DNA of 64,000 nt from Rhodosporidiobolus odoratus (taxonomy: Eukaryota; Basidiomycota; Microbotryomycetes; Sporidiobolales; Sporidiobolaceae). This document shows, piece by piece, positions 24,229-36,293 of this stretch. The notes under the pieces are model-generated. The model was not told where the DNA came from. It saw only the letters and a program-made list of their open reading frames with translations, and searched no databases. The translations under genes and the position numbers were made by a program. The DNA lies in the NCBI GenBank assembly GCA_034387635.1, contig JAOANU010000004.1:806001-870000 (forward strand), in the 5' to 3' direction. Position 1 is the stretch's first letter. Every line of letters starts with the position of its first letter.

Positions 24229-26082
24229 ATGACACAACGCACTCTCGAGCTCGAGCATTTCCGCCCCGGCTTTTCCGACGACCAACTCGCTTCCCTCAAA
24301 ACCGATCTCAATAACGCCAAACTGCCCAGAGCCACCTATGCTTCTAAGCAGGAGAAGTACGGCATCACTCACGAGTGGATGGAGAAGGCCCTCGACAGGT
24401 GGCAGAATGGATTCGACTGGTCAGTCTTCTCTTCCGCATCTTTCTTCCGCCTCCTTCTTCTTGCTCACCTCGTCATTCTTCCTTCCGCAGGAGCGTGCAC
24501 GAGGACAAGATCAATGCCGTGGACCACTACCTCACGACGATCGAGGATGAAGGGCATGATTACAAGGTGCGTTTATGTCAAAAAAGGAGAACGCTGGAAG
24601 AAGCGAAGCGAAATTGGGGGACTCATCCCGCTGACGTTCCATGCTGCTCCGCAGATCCACTTCATCTACCACGAGTCGGAGGACCCCAAAGCCGTCCCTC
24701 TCCTCCTCCTCCATGGCTGGCCGGTTCGCTCAGCTCCTCTGACTGGCTTTTCTTTTCTCTCGATTTGACCTGCTTTGCTTCACATAGGGTTCAGCCTTTG
24801 AGTTTATCCAATCTGTCAAGCTTCTGCGTGAAAGCACCGACCCCGCCTTCCACCTTATCGTCCCCATGCTTCCCGGCTACGGATGGAGCGATCCTCCTCC
24901 TCTTGATCGTGGCTTCACGATGGACGACTGCGCGAGACTTCTGGACAAGCTCATTGTCGGACTTGGGTACCGTGACGGGTACGCCGTGCAGGGAGGAGAC
25001 ATCGGGTCGGGGCTGGCTCGCATCCTTGCGGTTCATTACGATACTTGCAAAGCTATCAACATCAACTAGTAAGTCTGGCTTGGCTTTATAACCTGCTGCC
25101 TCGCACTCTGCCTGACACTGCGCTGACTACAGTCCTTTCTACCAGTCTCCCCGCCGTTCGTCCCTCAGGCGAGTCCTCCGAGGCCGACCTGAAGGAGCAC
25201 GAGAGACAAAATCTGAAGCGAGGCGAAGAGTTTCAAGCGACCGGGCGTGGCTATGCAATGGAGCACATGACCCGTCCCGGAACTATTGGTACGCAACTTC
25301 CCGCTTCCTATTGGTCCATGCCAGGACAGCCCGGGAACGGTGAAATCGACAATGACCTTCGCAAACTGCAGGCATCGTCATCGGAAGCTCCCCCGTTGCC
25401 CTTCTGGCTTGGCGTAAGTCTCCGCAGCTCATATACTGTACTCTAGGGATAGGGCGATCTAAAGCTGACCCTCTATCGCTCAACCCCTTGGGTGGATCAC
25501 CCTCGCTGTCCTGAATCTCTCTCCCTCTTTGTGCGCCACCCCCACACTCCCATCTCTACCACACTTCCTTCTACATGCAGTCGCTGAAAAATTCCGCGAC
25601 TGGACCGACGAGGACCTTCCGCTTGATTCGGTCCTGGCGATCGCGACTATGTGGTGGCTTCGCGAATCTTACCCCTCCTCGATCTGGGCTTATGCTGGTG
25701 GGTGCTGCGTTGTCAAGCCGAACCTTTCAGCGCTAACAGTGTATCTGCCATAGACATGATGCAGACTGGCATCTCCGCCCTCCATAACGACTCGAAGTAC
25801 TACCTTAAGAAACCCTTTGGCTTTTCCTCCTTCGCCAAGGAGCTCAGCTCGACACCCGAAGCTTGGGCAGGCAGGAACGGCAATCTGCAGTTCTATCGCT
25901 ACCACTCAGAGGTACGCAGGCCAACTACTCGTAGCTCCTGGCGGATTGACAGCTATAGCTTGTTCTTGGACGACTTTCTTTTCTTTTTCCGCACGCAGGG
26001 CGGTCACTTCCCTGCGGAGGAGCAGCCGGAGTTGTTCGTGCAGGACATGAAAGACTGCTTCGGCAAGATCTGGGTGGCTTAG
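24229..26082 (+). CDS. Epoxide hydrolase, copy 1
   Basis: Nine exons (24229-24419, 24491-24566, 24655-24723, 24788-25068, 25146-25288, 25372-25413, 25581-25697, 25754-25911, 25999-26082) give about 386 aa. This is an alpha/beta-hydrolase of the microsomal-type epoxide hydrolase family, which opens epoxides to diols. Visible marks are HGWP (109-112, oxyanion hole), the nucleophile in QGGDIGSG (Asp about 183) and the catalytic-His region GGHFP (His about 362). An N-terminal EHN-like domain includes ITHEWMEKALDRW. It is close to the copy at 49872 and keeps all its intron positions except one: codons YAVQ and GGD are continuous here but split there. There is no signal peptide. Hexokinase lies 435 bp downstream on the same strand. 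Confidence 0.88.
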
Positions 26083-26517
26083 GACGTGCACCCTAGCAGA
26101 AGAAAAGGAAATCAATGCTCTGTACAGTTTGATACTCGCGGTACGTACGCGCCTTCGCGGCTCTTTGTTGTGCTTTGCTCGGCTTTCTTGGTAAGCGTTG
26201 CTCGGGCTCCATGGTGGTCCAGATCGACTGGGCGTCGGAAATGTGGAGAGGGCCGTCACACATTGGAAGGAGCCCGTCTGGGGCTGGATCAACCGCTGAT
26301 TGGGGTTGATCTACTCGGGTTGGCTTCTTGTACACCCGCTGCCGCTGCCTGCCTGTCGTCCTAACCCTAGAGCAGCCCTCTCGTGCTCCTCCCGTACGTT
26401 CAAGCGATCCACTGGCCGACTGCTTTCCCCTCTCTCCGTTCGGCCTCGGACTCATTGTCCCACAACACGCACAGGTCGATTGCACACTCTACTATAAACA
26501 GTCGAGAACTACCCGCC
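26083..26517 (+). promoter_or_regulatory. Hexokinase upstream region
   Basis: This 435-bp gap holds the hydrolase 3' flank and the hexokinase promoter. TATAAA occurs at 26493-26498, only about 20 bp before the start codon, which is closer than a typical TATA box. It may therefore be incidental or mark a very short leader. Confidence 0.35.
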
Positions 26518-28416
26518 ATGCCGTCTCCCTCCTACCTCATTCCGCTCGATGCGACGGTCGATCTACCCACCAACCTCAAAGCCGCTCTCGAAGAGGTCGA
26601 ACGTCAATTCGACACTCCGACCCAGAAGCTCAAGGACATCACCGATGAGATGCTCAGCAGCTTCGAAAAGGGCTTGACCCAATTGCCCAACGATGAGACC
26701 CGAGACACTTTCATGTTCGCTGCCCGTCATCATCTCGCCTCCGACAACTTGCTGATCCAGTTCGCTTCTTGCAGGCCTATGATTCCTTCCTACCTCCAGC
26801 AAGTCCCGCACGGAAAGGAAACCGGTACCTTTCTCGCCCTCGACCTTGGCGGCACCAACCTCCGCGTGTGCGAAGTCTCCCTTCTCGGCAACTCGAAATG
26901 GACCATGAAGCAGCAGAAGTACAAGGTATCTGAGGCGCTCAAGGTCGGAGAGGCCACGGCCCTGTTCGACTACATCGCTGGATCGGTCGACCACTTCTTG
27001 ACTGAGATCGGAACTGAGGCAACTGAGGATGAGAAGCTGCACCTCGGATTTACCTTCTCTTTCCCGGTGCTCCAGACTGCATTGGCTGAGGGTACGCTCA
27101 TCGGATGGACCAAGGTGCGCCCTCATCTTGAGCTCTCGAAGTCAACTGGCGCTCATTCGCTGTCCTTTTCCAGGGTTTCGAGTGCAAGAACGCCGTCGGC
27201 AAGGATGTTGTCCAGCTCCTGCAAGACGCCCTCGACCGCAAGCACATTCACGTTCGCACCTCCGCTCTCGTCAACGACACCTGCGGTACCCTCATGGCGG
27301 CGGCTTACGAGCGTGGGGACTGCCTTTGCGGCGGTATCTTCGGAACGGGCACGAACGGCGCGTACGTTGAGAGCATCGACAAGCTCACTAAGATGGGCTA
27401 CCAGAGCGAGGAGTTGGAGAAGAACAAGAAGGCGGGTCTGGACAAGATGGTAGTCAACACCGAGTGGGGCGCATTTGACAACGAGGTACGTGTTTGTGCT
27501 TCCTCAGTTCGGTCGAGGCACTCGCTCATGCTTCACTCTACAGCGCAAGGTCCTTCCCTTCACTGTCTTCGACTCCCGCGTCGACCGCATCTCGATCAAC
27601 CCGCGGAAACAGGCGTTCGAGAAGGTGAGCTTCCCTTAATCTCTTACTAGGCTTGATGGAGCTGATCATCTCACTTCTGCAGATGGTTTCTGGCATGTAC
27701 CTCGGCGAAGTTACCCGCAACGTCCTCCTCCACCTCGTAGACTCTCAAGTGCTCTTCAACGGCTTCTCCACCAAGGCCTTGAACGCTCACTACGGTCTTG
27801 ACACTGCCAGTGGGTCTCGTCCTCTTCCTTTGACCGCTGTGTGCTCGGCTGAACAGACCCTTGCTCTCCAGTCATGTCCGCCCTCGAAGCCCCCTTCGCT
27901 CCCAATACCCAGGAGTCTGCCGACCCCGTCTCCTCCATCCGCTCCGTCCTCTCTTCCGAACTCAACATCTCCACCTCTCTCCTCACCGACGCCGACTGCC
28001 TAGCCGCCGCCCGTGTTTCCGAGATTGTCGGTACCCGTGGATGCCGTCTCGCCGCATGCGCCATCGCCGCCACTGTCCGACAGACGGGCGGTGACAGCGC
28101 TGACTGGAAGCCCGAGAAGGAGGGAGGCAAGATCGTTTTCGGTCTTGACGGCAGTCTGGTCGAGTTCTACCCGAGGTTCGAGCAGAGGGTCAGGGATGCA
28201 CTCAAGGTTCTGCTTGGAGACGAGGTCGAGCAGAGGGTCGCGATCGAGTTGGCCAAGGATGGGTCAGGTGTCGGTGGTACGCTGAATCTCTCAGTTTCTT
28301 CGTCTTCTTGTAAAAACGGACGTACTGACGATGCTTGGATCTGTTTCATAGCTGCTCTCTGCGCGCAGGCGGCACAGGCCATGGAGAAGGCTGGAGCAGA
28401 GACGGTCACGAAGTAG
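26518..28416 (+). CDS. Hexokinase/glucokinase
   Basis: Seven exons (26518-26714, 26775-27114, 27174-27485, 27544-27624, 27683-27809, 27872-28276, 28352-28416) give about 508 aa, the usual fungal length of near 490-510. The enzyme phosphorylates glucose and other hexoses at the entry to glycolysis. Motifs include the phosphate loop LALDLGGTNLRV (about 86-97), FTFSFPV, the catalytic Asp in SALVNDTCGTLMA (about 214), IFGTGTNGAYVE and INTEWGAF-like NTEWGAF. The first intron is 60 nt and in frame with a GTTCGC donor; removing it restores DTFMPMIPSYLQQVP, which matches the family far better than read-through. Whether it acts as hexokinase or glucose-specific glucokinase cannot be told from sequence alone. 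Confidence 0.94.
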
Positions 28417-29217
28417 ATAGCAGGGTTGTAGAAAAAAGGCTGTACGACCATCTTTGCAGTGTAGATCCGTCATTGGTTTACGGGACGAGGGTTGAGGCGA
28501 GCGGAGATGCAGGAGAGGGAAAAGCTTTCGATGCTGGTCGGGAGAAGGACGAAAAAAAGGCCGGCATTGTGTCTGCCTGCACCTTGTGGTAGCCTCCCAG
28601 TTTTCGTGGCCAGGTTTGGTCCCGTCCCCTCTCGTCTCGTCTCCTCACTGAAAGTCTCGTTTTCTGCGTCTTTGAATATATGACTTCCTTGGCTTCCTTC
28701 GCGAGGAGTCGAGCTACTGATTTTTCGCTTCGACCGCTTGGCTTAGAAGGAAGCCTCGAGGGTAGATCAGAGCCCGACTTACTCGACCTCTTGGATTGAG
28801 GTGAGAGCGTTTGACATGCCTCGTCAAGACAGGCCCAGATTCGGAGTCGAGAAAAGGGCGAGAGGAAATGCATGGAGAAAACGTGGTGAAGCAGAAGAAG
28901 ACGGAGATAGCAGACAGACTCGCACGCATTGCAAGTAGAGAAGCGGTGACTGGTACAAGAACATCGGCTTTGGCCGGCGCACCAATCAACGTGTCGATCT
29001 TGGGTAGTCTAGCTTCCACCCATGACGGCGACAGTCACGGCTATTAAGTCGGGGTATATCGACGGAGGACGATCAGGTAACGCTAGAGCTGGAACTTCTC
29101 TCAGCAGGGTAGGAAGTAGCAGTAATGGAGGGCACGCCGTTCTGTAAGAAGAGGTCAGTCCAATCCGAAGGAAAAGGGTTAAAAAAAAAAAGAGCTTGCG
29201 TCCAAGCGTCCCAATCT
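28417..29217. other. Convergent intergenic region
   Basis: About 800 bp between the 3' ends of hexokinase (+) and the alkyltransferase-like gene (-). It contains an A run near 29180-29191. No gene was recognised. Confidence 0.4.
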
Positions 29218-30055
29218 TCAAGGTCCTTTCCATCCATACCTGGCCATACTAACCCTCCCGCCTGAGATCGCCCCTCCCAACCCAAACGCATCTACTCCTC
29301 CTCCCTGCTCTGCGCCCCCGTTCCCACCTCCTCCCCCATCATTCCTAGGCCCTTCCCTCACTTCCACCCCTTCCGCCCTCAAGAAATCTGCTTGACGCTC
29401 GACTGCGGCGGTTGACCCTCGAGGGGAGATCACCCCCGAGGACGAAACGATTCGGTGCCAAGGAACCCAGTCGGGATTGGGTTCTGGTTCAGGCATGACC
29501 GCCTCCTCGTCCTCCTCTTCTTCAGCTTGTTCGTCCTCTACCGTTGAAGGATCGGCTTCGACGTTTGCGGCGGCAGGATTCGGTCGAGGCGGCAGGAGGT
29601 AAGGTGAGGAGAGGGATCGGGGGAGGACTTTGAGCGCTGTGCCCACCATGCGAGAATGACGGGGATGGGAGATGAGCTTGGCGATTTGGCCATAGGAGCA
29701 GACCTGGGCGCGTGAATCAGGGCGTATTCGTCAGCGGACGGGCGGAGAAAGGTCTATGAGGAGGAAAAGAAGGAAGAGACTGACTTTGCCTTCGGGTACT
29801 TGGCGGACCATTTCGTATACCTGTAGATGAAAGACGAGACAGCAAGGTCTGGCAACCGATAGCTTATCGCTCTTGGTGCAATGGACAGATGGGAGGATGA
29901 GCACAAGAAAAGAAAAGACGTACCTTTGTATTGAACTCCTGCGCCGAAGTCCGCTCCGCTTCCTGCCCTTCTTCTTCAGGTTCACTGAGCTCGCTGAGAG
30001 ACGAGGAGCGCTGCCGCTGAGCGCGAGAAGCGCGGGTGTTGCGGGTGGGCGGCAT
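29218..30055 (-). CDS. Alkyltransferase-like DNA-damage protein (ATL)
   Basis: Three exons (30055-29924, 29820-29785, 29703-29218) give about 217 aa. The fold is that of the DNA-binding domain of O6-alkylguanine-DNA alkyltransferase: VYEMVRQVPEGKVCSYGQIAKLI, then HSRMVGTALK with the base-flipping arginine, then VPWHRIVSSSGVISPRG. The alkyl-accepting Cys of the usual PCHRV motif is replaced by Trp (about 138), the mark of ATL proteins such as fission yeast Atl1. Those bind alkylated guanine without repairing it and pass it to nucleotide excision repair. An acidic insertion of about 45 residues lies between the recognition helix and PWHR. An N-terminal acidic tail of about 40 residues precedes the domain. 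The end (MARYGWKGP) resembles Atl1's YMWKP. Confidence 0.88.
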
Positions 30056-30417
30056 TTGCGAGCGAGAAAGCGGAGGAAAAGGGGATTGAGTGTTAATTCT
30101 GATTCGAGAAGCCGCCAGTCGACGTCGCGATATGTATGGAGACTGTCCTAGGAGGGCTCAGCCGAGCGTTTCGACGGCTTCGCCTGGTGTTTGAAGCGGG
30201 AGAAGATGACGGCGATGAGGAGGAGGAGACGCTGGTACAGGTGTGAACGGTTGTCGGACGGCACACGGGGCAATGTACAGGTGTACTTGATGCTATACGA
30301 CAGGGCAGTATACGCTTTCACCGAGTAGCCGAGGATGGTAAGAGTGCTCCCACCTGCAACCGGTTAACCGCTGCTCATCTCTCCACCCTCGCTTGCCAAC
30401 GCAATACGCAGGCGGGA
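30056..30417. promoter_or_regulatory. Divergent promoter region, ATL and Myb-factor genes
   Basis: A 362-bp gap lies between divergent start codons. No specific element was identified. Confidence 0.35.
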
Positions 30418-33400
30418 ATGCCGTCTGGCGCAAGATCAGCTATCGACCCCTCCCACCTGTCACTCCTTTCTTCCGTCGCGTCTACCCTTCCTCCCAAACT
30501 TCCTTCGCCTAATTCCTCTCAAACCGCTTTCGACCCCGTCGATCAACACCAACCTTCACAGGAAGCTCGCCATACCGTCCATAACTCGACACACAACATC
30601 CAGGTTGACCCTCAATTGCTCGGCGAGGGTCAGAACGGTGACTTGGGAAGTGCAGGAGGAGCAGGTGCACAATCCGACGATGGCCAGCCGAGGCGCACTC
30701 AGTACGACTACGCCGCTCAAGAAGCAGAGGAAGACGACTCGGAAGACGACGACAGCGCTTCGGAGGAAGAAGACGACGATGGACTGGACCTTCCCTCGCC
30801 GCCATCAAGCCCGACTGCTCAAATCGCCCTCTTGCGCGAAATGGACGAGGACGCAGACGTAGCACTACAGGCAAACAGAGCGTATCAGGCTGAGCTGATC
30901 AACGTCATGAAGAGGCTGGACGTGGCGAGGAGAAGGACTGGAGAACTATCGGTGCGGTCCTTCCTCCTTTCCTTGCCAGTTTCTCAGTCTTCCGAACCTA
31001 CAAGTGCATGAAAATGACAATGCACGCAACAGGAACTGATCAGCGAACTCGAAGCTGAACTGTACGCAAGCAAGGACGTCAAGGTCGTTCCGGCCGAAGG
31101 GTTGATGAGCGAACCGACTTTGCCTTGGTTCAAGCACTTCTATGGCAAGGTGCGTTCTATCAGCAGCCAGTCACCTTGAGCACTTCACCTAGGCGAGAGC
31201 GTCGAGTCTGACTGACGTTCGTTGCCACATGCAGGACCTTCCGCCGAACCCAGACGGCGAAGCACGCGACCGCTACCTGTCTGCTGTTCGAGGAGTTCCT
31301 TGTGCGTTCACCAATTCTACCATCCGTGACTTGTCCCCACGTACAACGAATACCCGGCTGACTCAGTACATGGCGGGCCGCACAGGGTCTACTGCCGAAC
31401 GCGCTCAGCTCAAGCAAGAAATCGTGGCACAGAACCATCGCTTCCTCGCGATGCAAGCGCAGCAACGGTACGTCTCTGCGACTTTCCCACAGCGGTAAGC
31501 GTGTCAGCTAATGGCTTGAACACTGCGCAGCGGCGAAGACCTCACCGAAGCCATCATGAACCAAGATCCGACTTGGTTTGTTGAGAATCTCGAGGGGTTG
31601 GATTGGGAAAGGGCGGCGTTGGTGGTGCGTTCGATATTCACATCTTACCCGATCCGTGCGGCGCGGCATGGCCCTCCTGCCGTGCTTGCGCCGTGCTGCT
31701 CGCAGTGAGACCGGCCCTGACCTTCTTAAATCGCGTTTGCGTTCACTTCACGATCACCTCGCGGCCCACCTTCCATCCCATCCCCCTCTCGCCGCCGCAT
31801 CGTTCCGATGTGTCTTTTACCTTCCCTCTACGCATAGGTCGACCGCCGGACCCCGACCGAGATCCGCATCCAATGGACCCAAAAAGATCACCCTCTCCTA
31901 ACGCCGCAGAGCATCAAGTGGAGTCAGAAGGAAAAGGAAAAGCTGACGGAAGCTATCGAGGAATATGGTGGGCAAGATTGGGCTGGGATCGCCAAGGCTG
32001 TTGGGGTGCGTTTTCCTGCTCGCGTCGTTAATCAGCCGACGCCTCACTCGCTAGCGAGAGAGGCCGCGAATCCTCTAGATAGTGCAAGGAACGCTCACGG
32101 TTGTACGACTTGTTTTGCCGTCATTTCGCACAGACAAATCGTACTGCTGCCGACTGCCTCCGCCAGTGGAGGCGCCGACCTCAGCAGAAAGAGCCTTTGA
32201 CAAGGGCGGAAGAAGACAAACTCATCAAAGAAGGAGTAGCACTCTATGGCGAGAACTGGCAGGAAGGTATATTATTGAATGGCTTCTTTCGTCCTTCTTC
32301 GAGCACCGCACCAGTCGCGGACGAGAACTGACATGTCGATCTCTGCACCGCTTCTTTTCCTCCCTACAGTCGCACGCCACACCTCCCTCACTTCCGCCCA
32401 CTGCCTAAACCGCTGGCAACGAGCCCTGCGACCGACAATCAAGAAAGGTCGCTGGTCCGCCGAAGAAGACGATGCTCTCCGCGCCGCCCTCGCCAGTTGC
32501 AACGGCGAAGCGAGTTGGAACTACATTGCTCAGCGCGTGCCGGGGAGGACGGATACGCAGTGTAGGGAGAGGTGGCTGAACTGTTTGGATCCCAAGCTTA
32601 AGAGCAATAAGGTTTGGAACGAGGAGGTCAGTCCTTGCCCTTCTCTCGTTGTCTATGTCCTGCGTTCCCGAGCGTCCAGCTCGTGATGGCAGTGTAGACT
32701 AGCAAGGTCAGGGACTGGAGCTGATTCGTATTTTTCCTCCACTGCAGGAAGAAGCGCTGCTCGTCAAGCTGAGGGACGTCGACGGGTTGGCCTGGAGCGA
32801 GATCGCCTCGCAAGGGTTCAAAGACACCCGAACGGACAATCACGTGCGTCGCAGCCTGTCTACACTCCTCGTTGAAACCAAGCTAATCCACGTTTCTTCT
32901 TTATCCCTCCTCTTCGTTTTCTACTATACAGTGCATGCGCCACTACAAACTTGTCAAAGCCCGCGCTCTTCCCGGTTACGTCCCACCCAGAAAAGGCCGT
33001 CCACCCAAAAAGTCTCTCAAACCAGGACATCATCGCAAAAAGACTGAAGCGGCCAAGAGGAAGGAGAAGCAGCTGGAGGAGGAGATCAATCGGGAGGTGG
33101 AGGAGATTATGAGGGCGGCGGAGGAGGGGGAGGTACCCCCTGAGCCCACTCGAGGGCGTCGGATCAGGGAAGCTGCGGAGAATGAGCCTGCGGAAGAAGC
33201 TGGACATGAGGGGGAAGGGCAACCTGGCGAGGCAGACGTCGAGGGAGAGGGCGGAGGCGTGAAGAAGAGACCGCGCAGAGCGGCCCCGAAGAAGGGTGGG
33301 AGGAAGAAGCAGAAAGTCGGGCACGAGGAGCCGCAGGAAGAGGAGGTCGCAAGCGAAGGAGAAGAAGGAGAAGACGAGTCCATGGTCGCCGCGTCCGCCT

Positions 33401-33648
33401 CGTCGGCCCCTCAACCACCTCCTCGCCCTCGCGGTCGACCTCGCAAGAAGCAGGCACCCACTTCGTCGTCGGTCGCGGAACTCGCAGCACCTGCTGAGCA
33501 GGCGGCGGCTCCCCCAGGAGGGACGGCGTTGGGAGCGAAGAAAAGGCAACGCAGGACGACGTTCTCGCTTGAGATTCCGGTTAGGGCGAAGGGGGCAAAG
33601 GCGAACGGGGACAAGAAGGGCAAAGGGAGGGCGGTGGAAGAAGGTTGA
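30418..33648 (+). CDS. Multi-repeat Myb DNA-binding protein (SNAPC4-like)
   Basis: Ten exons (30418-30951, 31033-31149, about 31235-31294, 31367-31467, 31531-31624, 31838-32005, 32134-32266, 32370-32626, 32748-32843, 32932-33648) give about 758 aa. The donor of the third intron is uncertain (GTTCCT at 31295 or GTTCGA at 31286). The N-terminus has an acidic block. Four or more Myb/SANT repeats follow: WSQKEKEKLTEAIEEYGGQDW, LTRAEEDKLIKEGVALYGENW, KGRWSAEEDDALRAALASC ... CRERWLNCLDP, and EEALLVKLRDVDGLAWSEI. The C-terminus is highly charged with an AT-hook-like PRPRGRPRKK. Repeat number and spacing resemble the SNAPC4 (SNAP190) subunit for snRNA promoters; a Bas1-like factor is possible. It is nuclear by inference. 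Confidence 0.8.
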
Positions 33649-34008
33649 GACCAGGAAGGCAGTGAAGTTTAAACTGGAGGTGGAAGAAAGGGAGTTTTGT
33701 AGTTTTTGCCTTCCGAATGGATGGTGAGGATTACTAGCTCCTGATTTACGACTTACGAGACAGACCGACGTGCAGAGTAAAGCAAGGAAGGAAGCAAGAC
33801 GAGGTGAGGGCAAGTCGAGGAGGGAAAAAAGGGGGAAAGATGAAAAGTTTCCGAGAAGGCCATCGACGACATCGACGCCGACAATCCTCCTCAACTCCAC
33901 TCACCACTACACCCTATACAAGCACTTTCAAGCTATCTCCAGCTGACTCTCGATCACTCTATCCCACCCGTCCCAACTCTCCCAACCCGTTCTCCATATC
34001 GATCCACC
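33649..34008 (+). promoter_or_regulatory. Upstream region of the two-RRM gene
   Basis: A 360-bp tandem gap. A TATA-like TATACAAG sits near 33914-33921, and a CCACC context immediately precedes the start codon at 34009. Both support the chosen start. Confidence 0.35.
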
Positions 34009-35658
34009 ATGTCGGCACCTGTTGAAACCACCTCAACTCCTCCCTCGACTGAGCACCCGATCGAACAAGCCATCCAGGCTACTCCCCAGGAACTCGGTCA
34101 CAAGGTTAGTAGCATCAACATTGACTTGGGAACGAAAGCAGCGCGACAGAGATAGCGAAGGGGGAGCGTGTCGACTCAGAACACCCTCGCACGCCGTGTG
34201 AACCGCTAGTGGGACAGGACGCCTTCTAGATAGCATCAAGGACCATGGGGGCGCCCGTGGATGTCTACAATCGCCCACCGCTTCGCTCGCCCACGTTGTC
34301 GATCGCTCCTTGCAGCATATCTCACCTGGCCATTCCCAGGGCAAGCCTCGCTGACTGGCTTTCCCCTGTTTTGCGTATGCGCAGGTCTTCGTCGGCAACC
34401 TTCCCTTCGATGCTTCTGGCGAAGGCCTCAAGGAGATCTTCGGAAAGGTTGGCGAGGTGTAGGTCTGCCGTTCCTTCTAGGGTGCGATCGCCTTCGCCAA
34501 GCGGCGATACTGACTCGGTATCGTTTGCCTGCAGTACCGATGCTCAGATTATCCACCGCGGAACTAGGTCGCTCGGGTGCGTTTCACTTTTCTCCTGCTC
34601 TCTGCGAAATGAAGCCCTTCGCTCTGATAACAAGTCGCCTCGGTTCACAGCTACGGCTTCGTGACCTACACCGCCGAGGACGACGCCGCGAAAGCCGTCT
34701 CGCAACTCGACAAGACTGAGATTTCCGGTCGCCAGGTCAACGTCGAAGTCGCCAAGCCGATGCCGACCAACGGAGGTGCGCTTGCTCGTGCCCCGAGGAG
34801 GGCAGCCAAGAAGGCCGCGGCAACTGCGGCTACTGCTGAGACCGCTCAGGAGGGCGTTGCTGGAGAAGAGGCGGCGGACGCTGAAGCAAAGGCGCCGAAG
34901 AAGAAGTCTCGCAAGGCTGTAAATATGCATGCCATTTCTTCAATACATTCTCGTCGGACTAACCGGAACTCAATGTGCAGCAGCGCAAGCCCCGTGGTCC
35001 CCGCGCTCCCCGCATTGACGACGAGACTGAAGAAGCCGGCGACGCCCCCGTTTCCGCCATTGCCGACCAGCTTGCCAACACCGACCTCAACGGCGACAGC
35101 GAAGGTACCGCCGCTCCTCGTGCCCGCAAGCCCCGCGCTCGCAAGGTTCGCAAGGGCAAGGCTGCCGCCCCTGCCTCCGGTGATGCTCTCAACGGCGAGC
35201 CCGGTGCGCCTCCCGCGGTCGGTGAGCCGGTCGCGCCTTCCCAGCCCAAGCCTCGCCAGCCTCGTCAGCCTCGCCGTCGCGGCCCTCCGACTGGTGAGGA
35301 AAGCAAAACCCTCCTGTTTGTCGGCAACCTTTCCTTCTCGGTCACCAACGAAAGTCTCGCCGCTGCTTTCACCGGCTGCAACGTCAAGTCCGCCACCGTC
35401 GTCACTCGCAAGCTTGGCCAGTCGGCTGGTCGCTCCAAGGGCTTCGCCTTTGTCGACTTTGCTTCCCCGGAGGACCAGAAGAAGGCGCTCGAGGAGTTCC
35501 AGGGCAAGGAGCTCGAATCCCGCCCGCTCAGCCTCAAGGTGGCGGTAGCTGAGGCGGCGCAGTCGTCTGAAGACAAGGCGGCGCAGGCGGCGGAGAGCGT
35601 GCAGAAGGAGGAGAAGAAGGACGTTGAGGACCCCGAGGCGAGCATCGTTGCTTCCTAA
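34009..35658 (+). CDS. RNA-binding protein with two RRM domains
   Basis: Five exons (34009-34104, 34385-34458, 34535-34576, 34651-34918, 34981-35658) give about 385 aa. RRM1 is spread over four exons: VFVGNLPFD (RNP2) and the RNP1-like YGFVTYTA. RRM2 reads LLFVGNLSFS and GFAFVDFAS, with IIHRGTRSLG-type loop spacing in RRM1. Between them lies a Lys/Arg/Ala/Pro-rich linker with PRAPRI, RKPRARKVRKGK and QPRQPRRRG basic patches. The build resembles fungal Sbp1/Rnp24-type or nucleolin-like proteins that act in translation control or ribosome biogenesis. Intron 1 is 280 nt, about four times the local norm. The acidic C-terminus ends EDPEASIVAS. Confidence 0.85.
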
Positions 35659-36293
35659 GCCGGTGCCTCTGTTCTTTCGTGACAGTGGAAGAGCTTGGCA
35701 TCTTGGGGAGGGGCATCACGTTGTACAGGTGCCCTTTCATTTCCTTAGATCTCCCGATTCATTGTCGCAATTGTCCGACTTCCGTTGATTCTCGCATTTC
35801 CCCTTTTTTCAACGACCAACTGACTTTCTATTCCTCGGGTTTTCACAGAAGTAAGCAAGCAAGCAATCGAGTAACAAGTCGCAGGTTATACCGCTGAAAT
35901 CTCTGCGTTTCACCATCGCATCGATACGACCGAGAGAGCTCTCTGCTCGGATCGTCAGTTTCGTTAGCGCTTATCATGCACGGGTTTAGGCACCAATTTA
36001 CTGCGCTCGCGTACGACCAGACAAGTCGACAACAAGTGTCTCCGGTACGCATTTCCCCGGTACTCCCGGGCCTGTATTTGGCCTGGTCGGAAATCGAATG
36101 TTGGTGGACGAACGGCTTAAGTAGCTTGTTTGCGGGTGTCTCTTCTTCCTTCTCTCTACACCTCGACGCTCGCTGTACCCGCCCCGCACACATAGAAGCA
36201 CAGGAACTCAGACTTTGTCGACTCTCGTAGAGAATACGCGTGCTTCCCCTGTTTTCCCCTTGCAAGCATCCCGACGCGTCGCCTTCGCCAGAC
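35659..36293. other. Intergenic region
   Basis: About 630 bp between two tandem genes, holding the 3' flank of the RRM gene and the promoter of the secreted-protein gene. Open frames on the minus strand here show no domain features. Confidence 0.35.

Noticed and set aside
34105..34384. Intronic snoRNA in the two-RRM gene
   Set aside because: No convincing C/D boxes or H/ACA hairpins were visible by eye.
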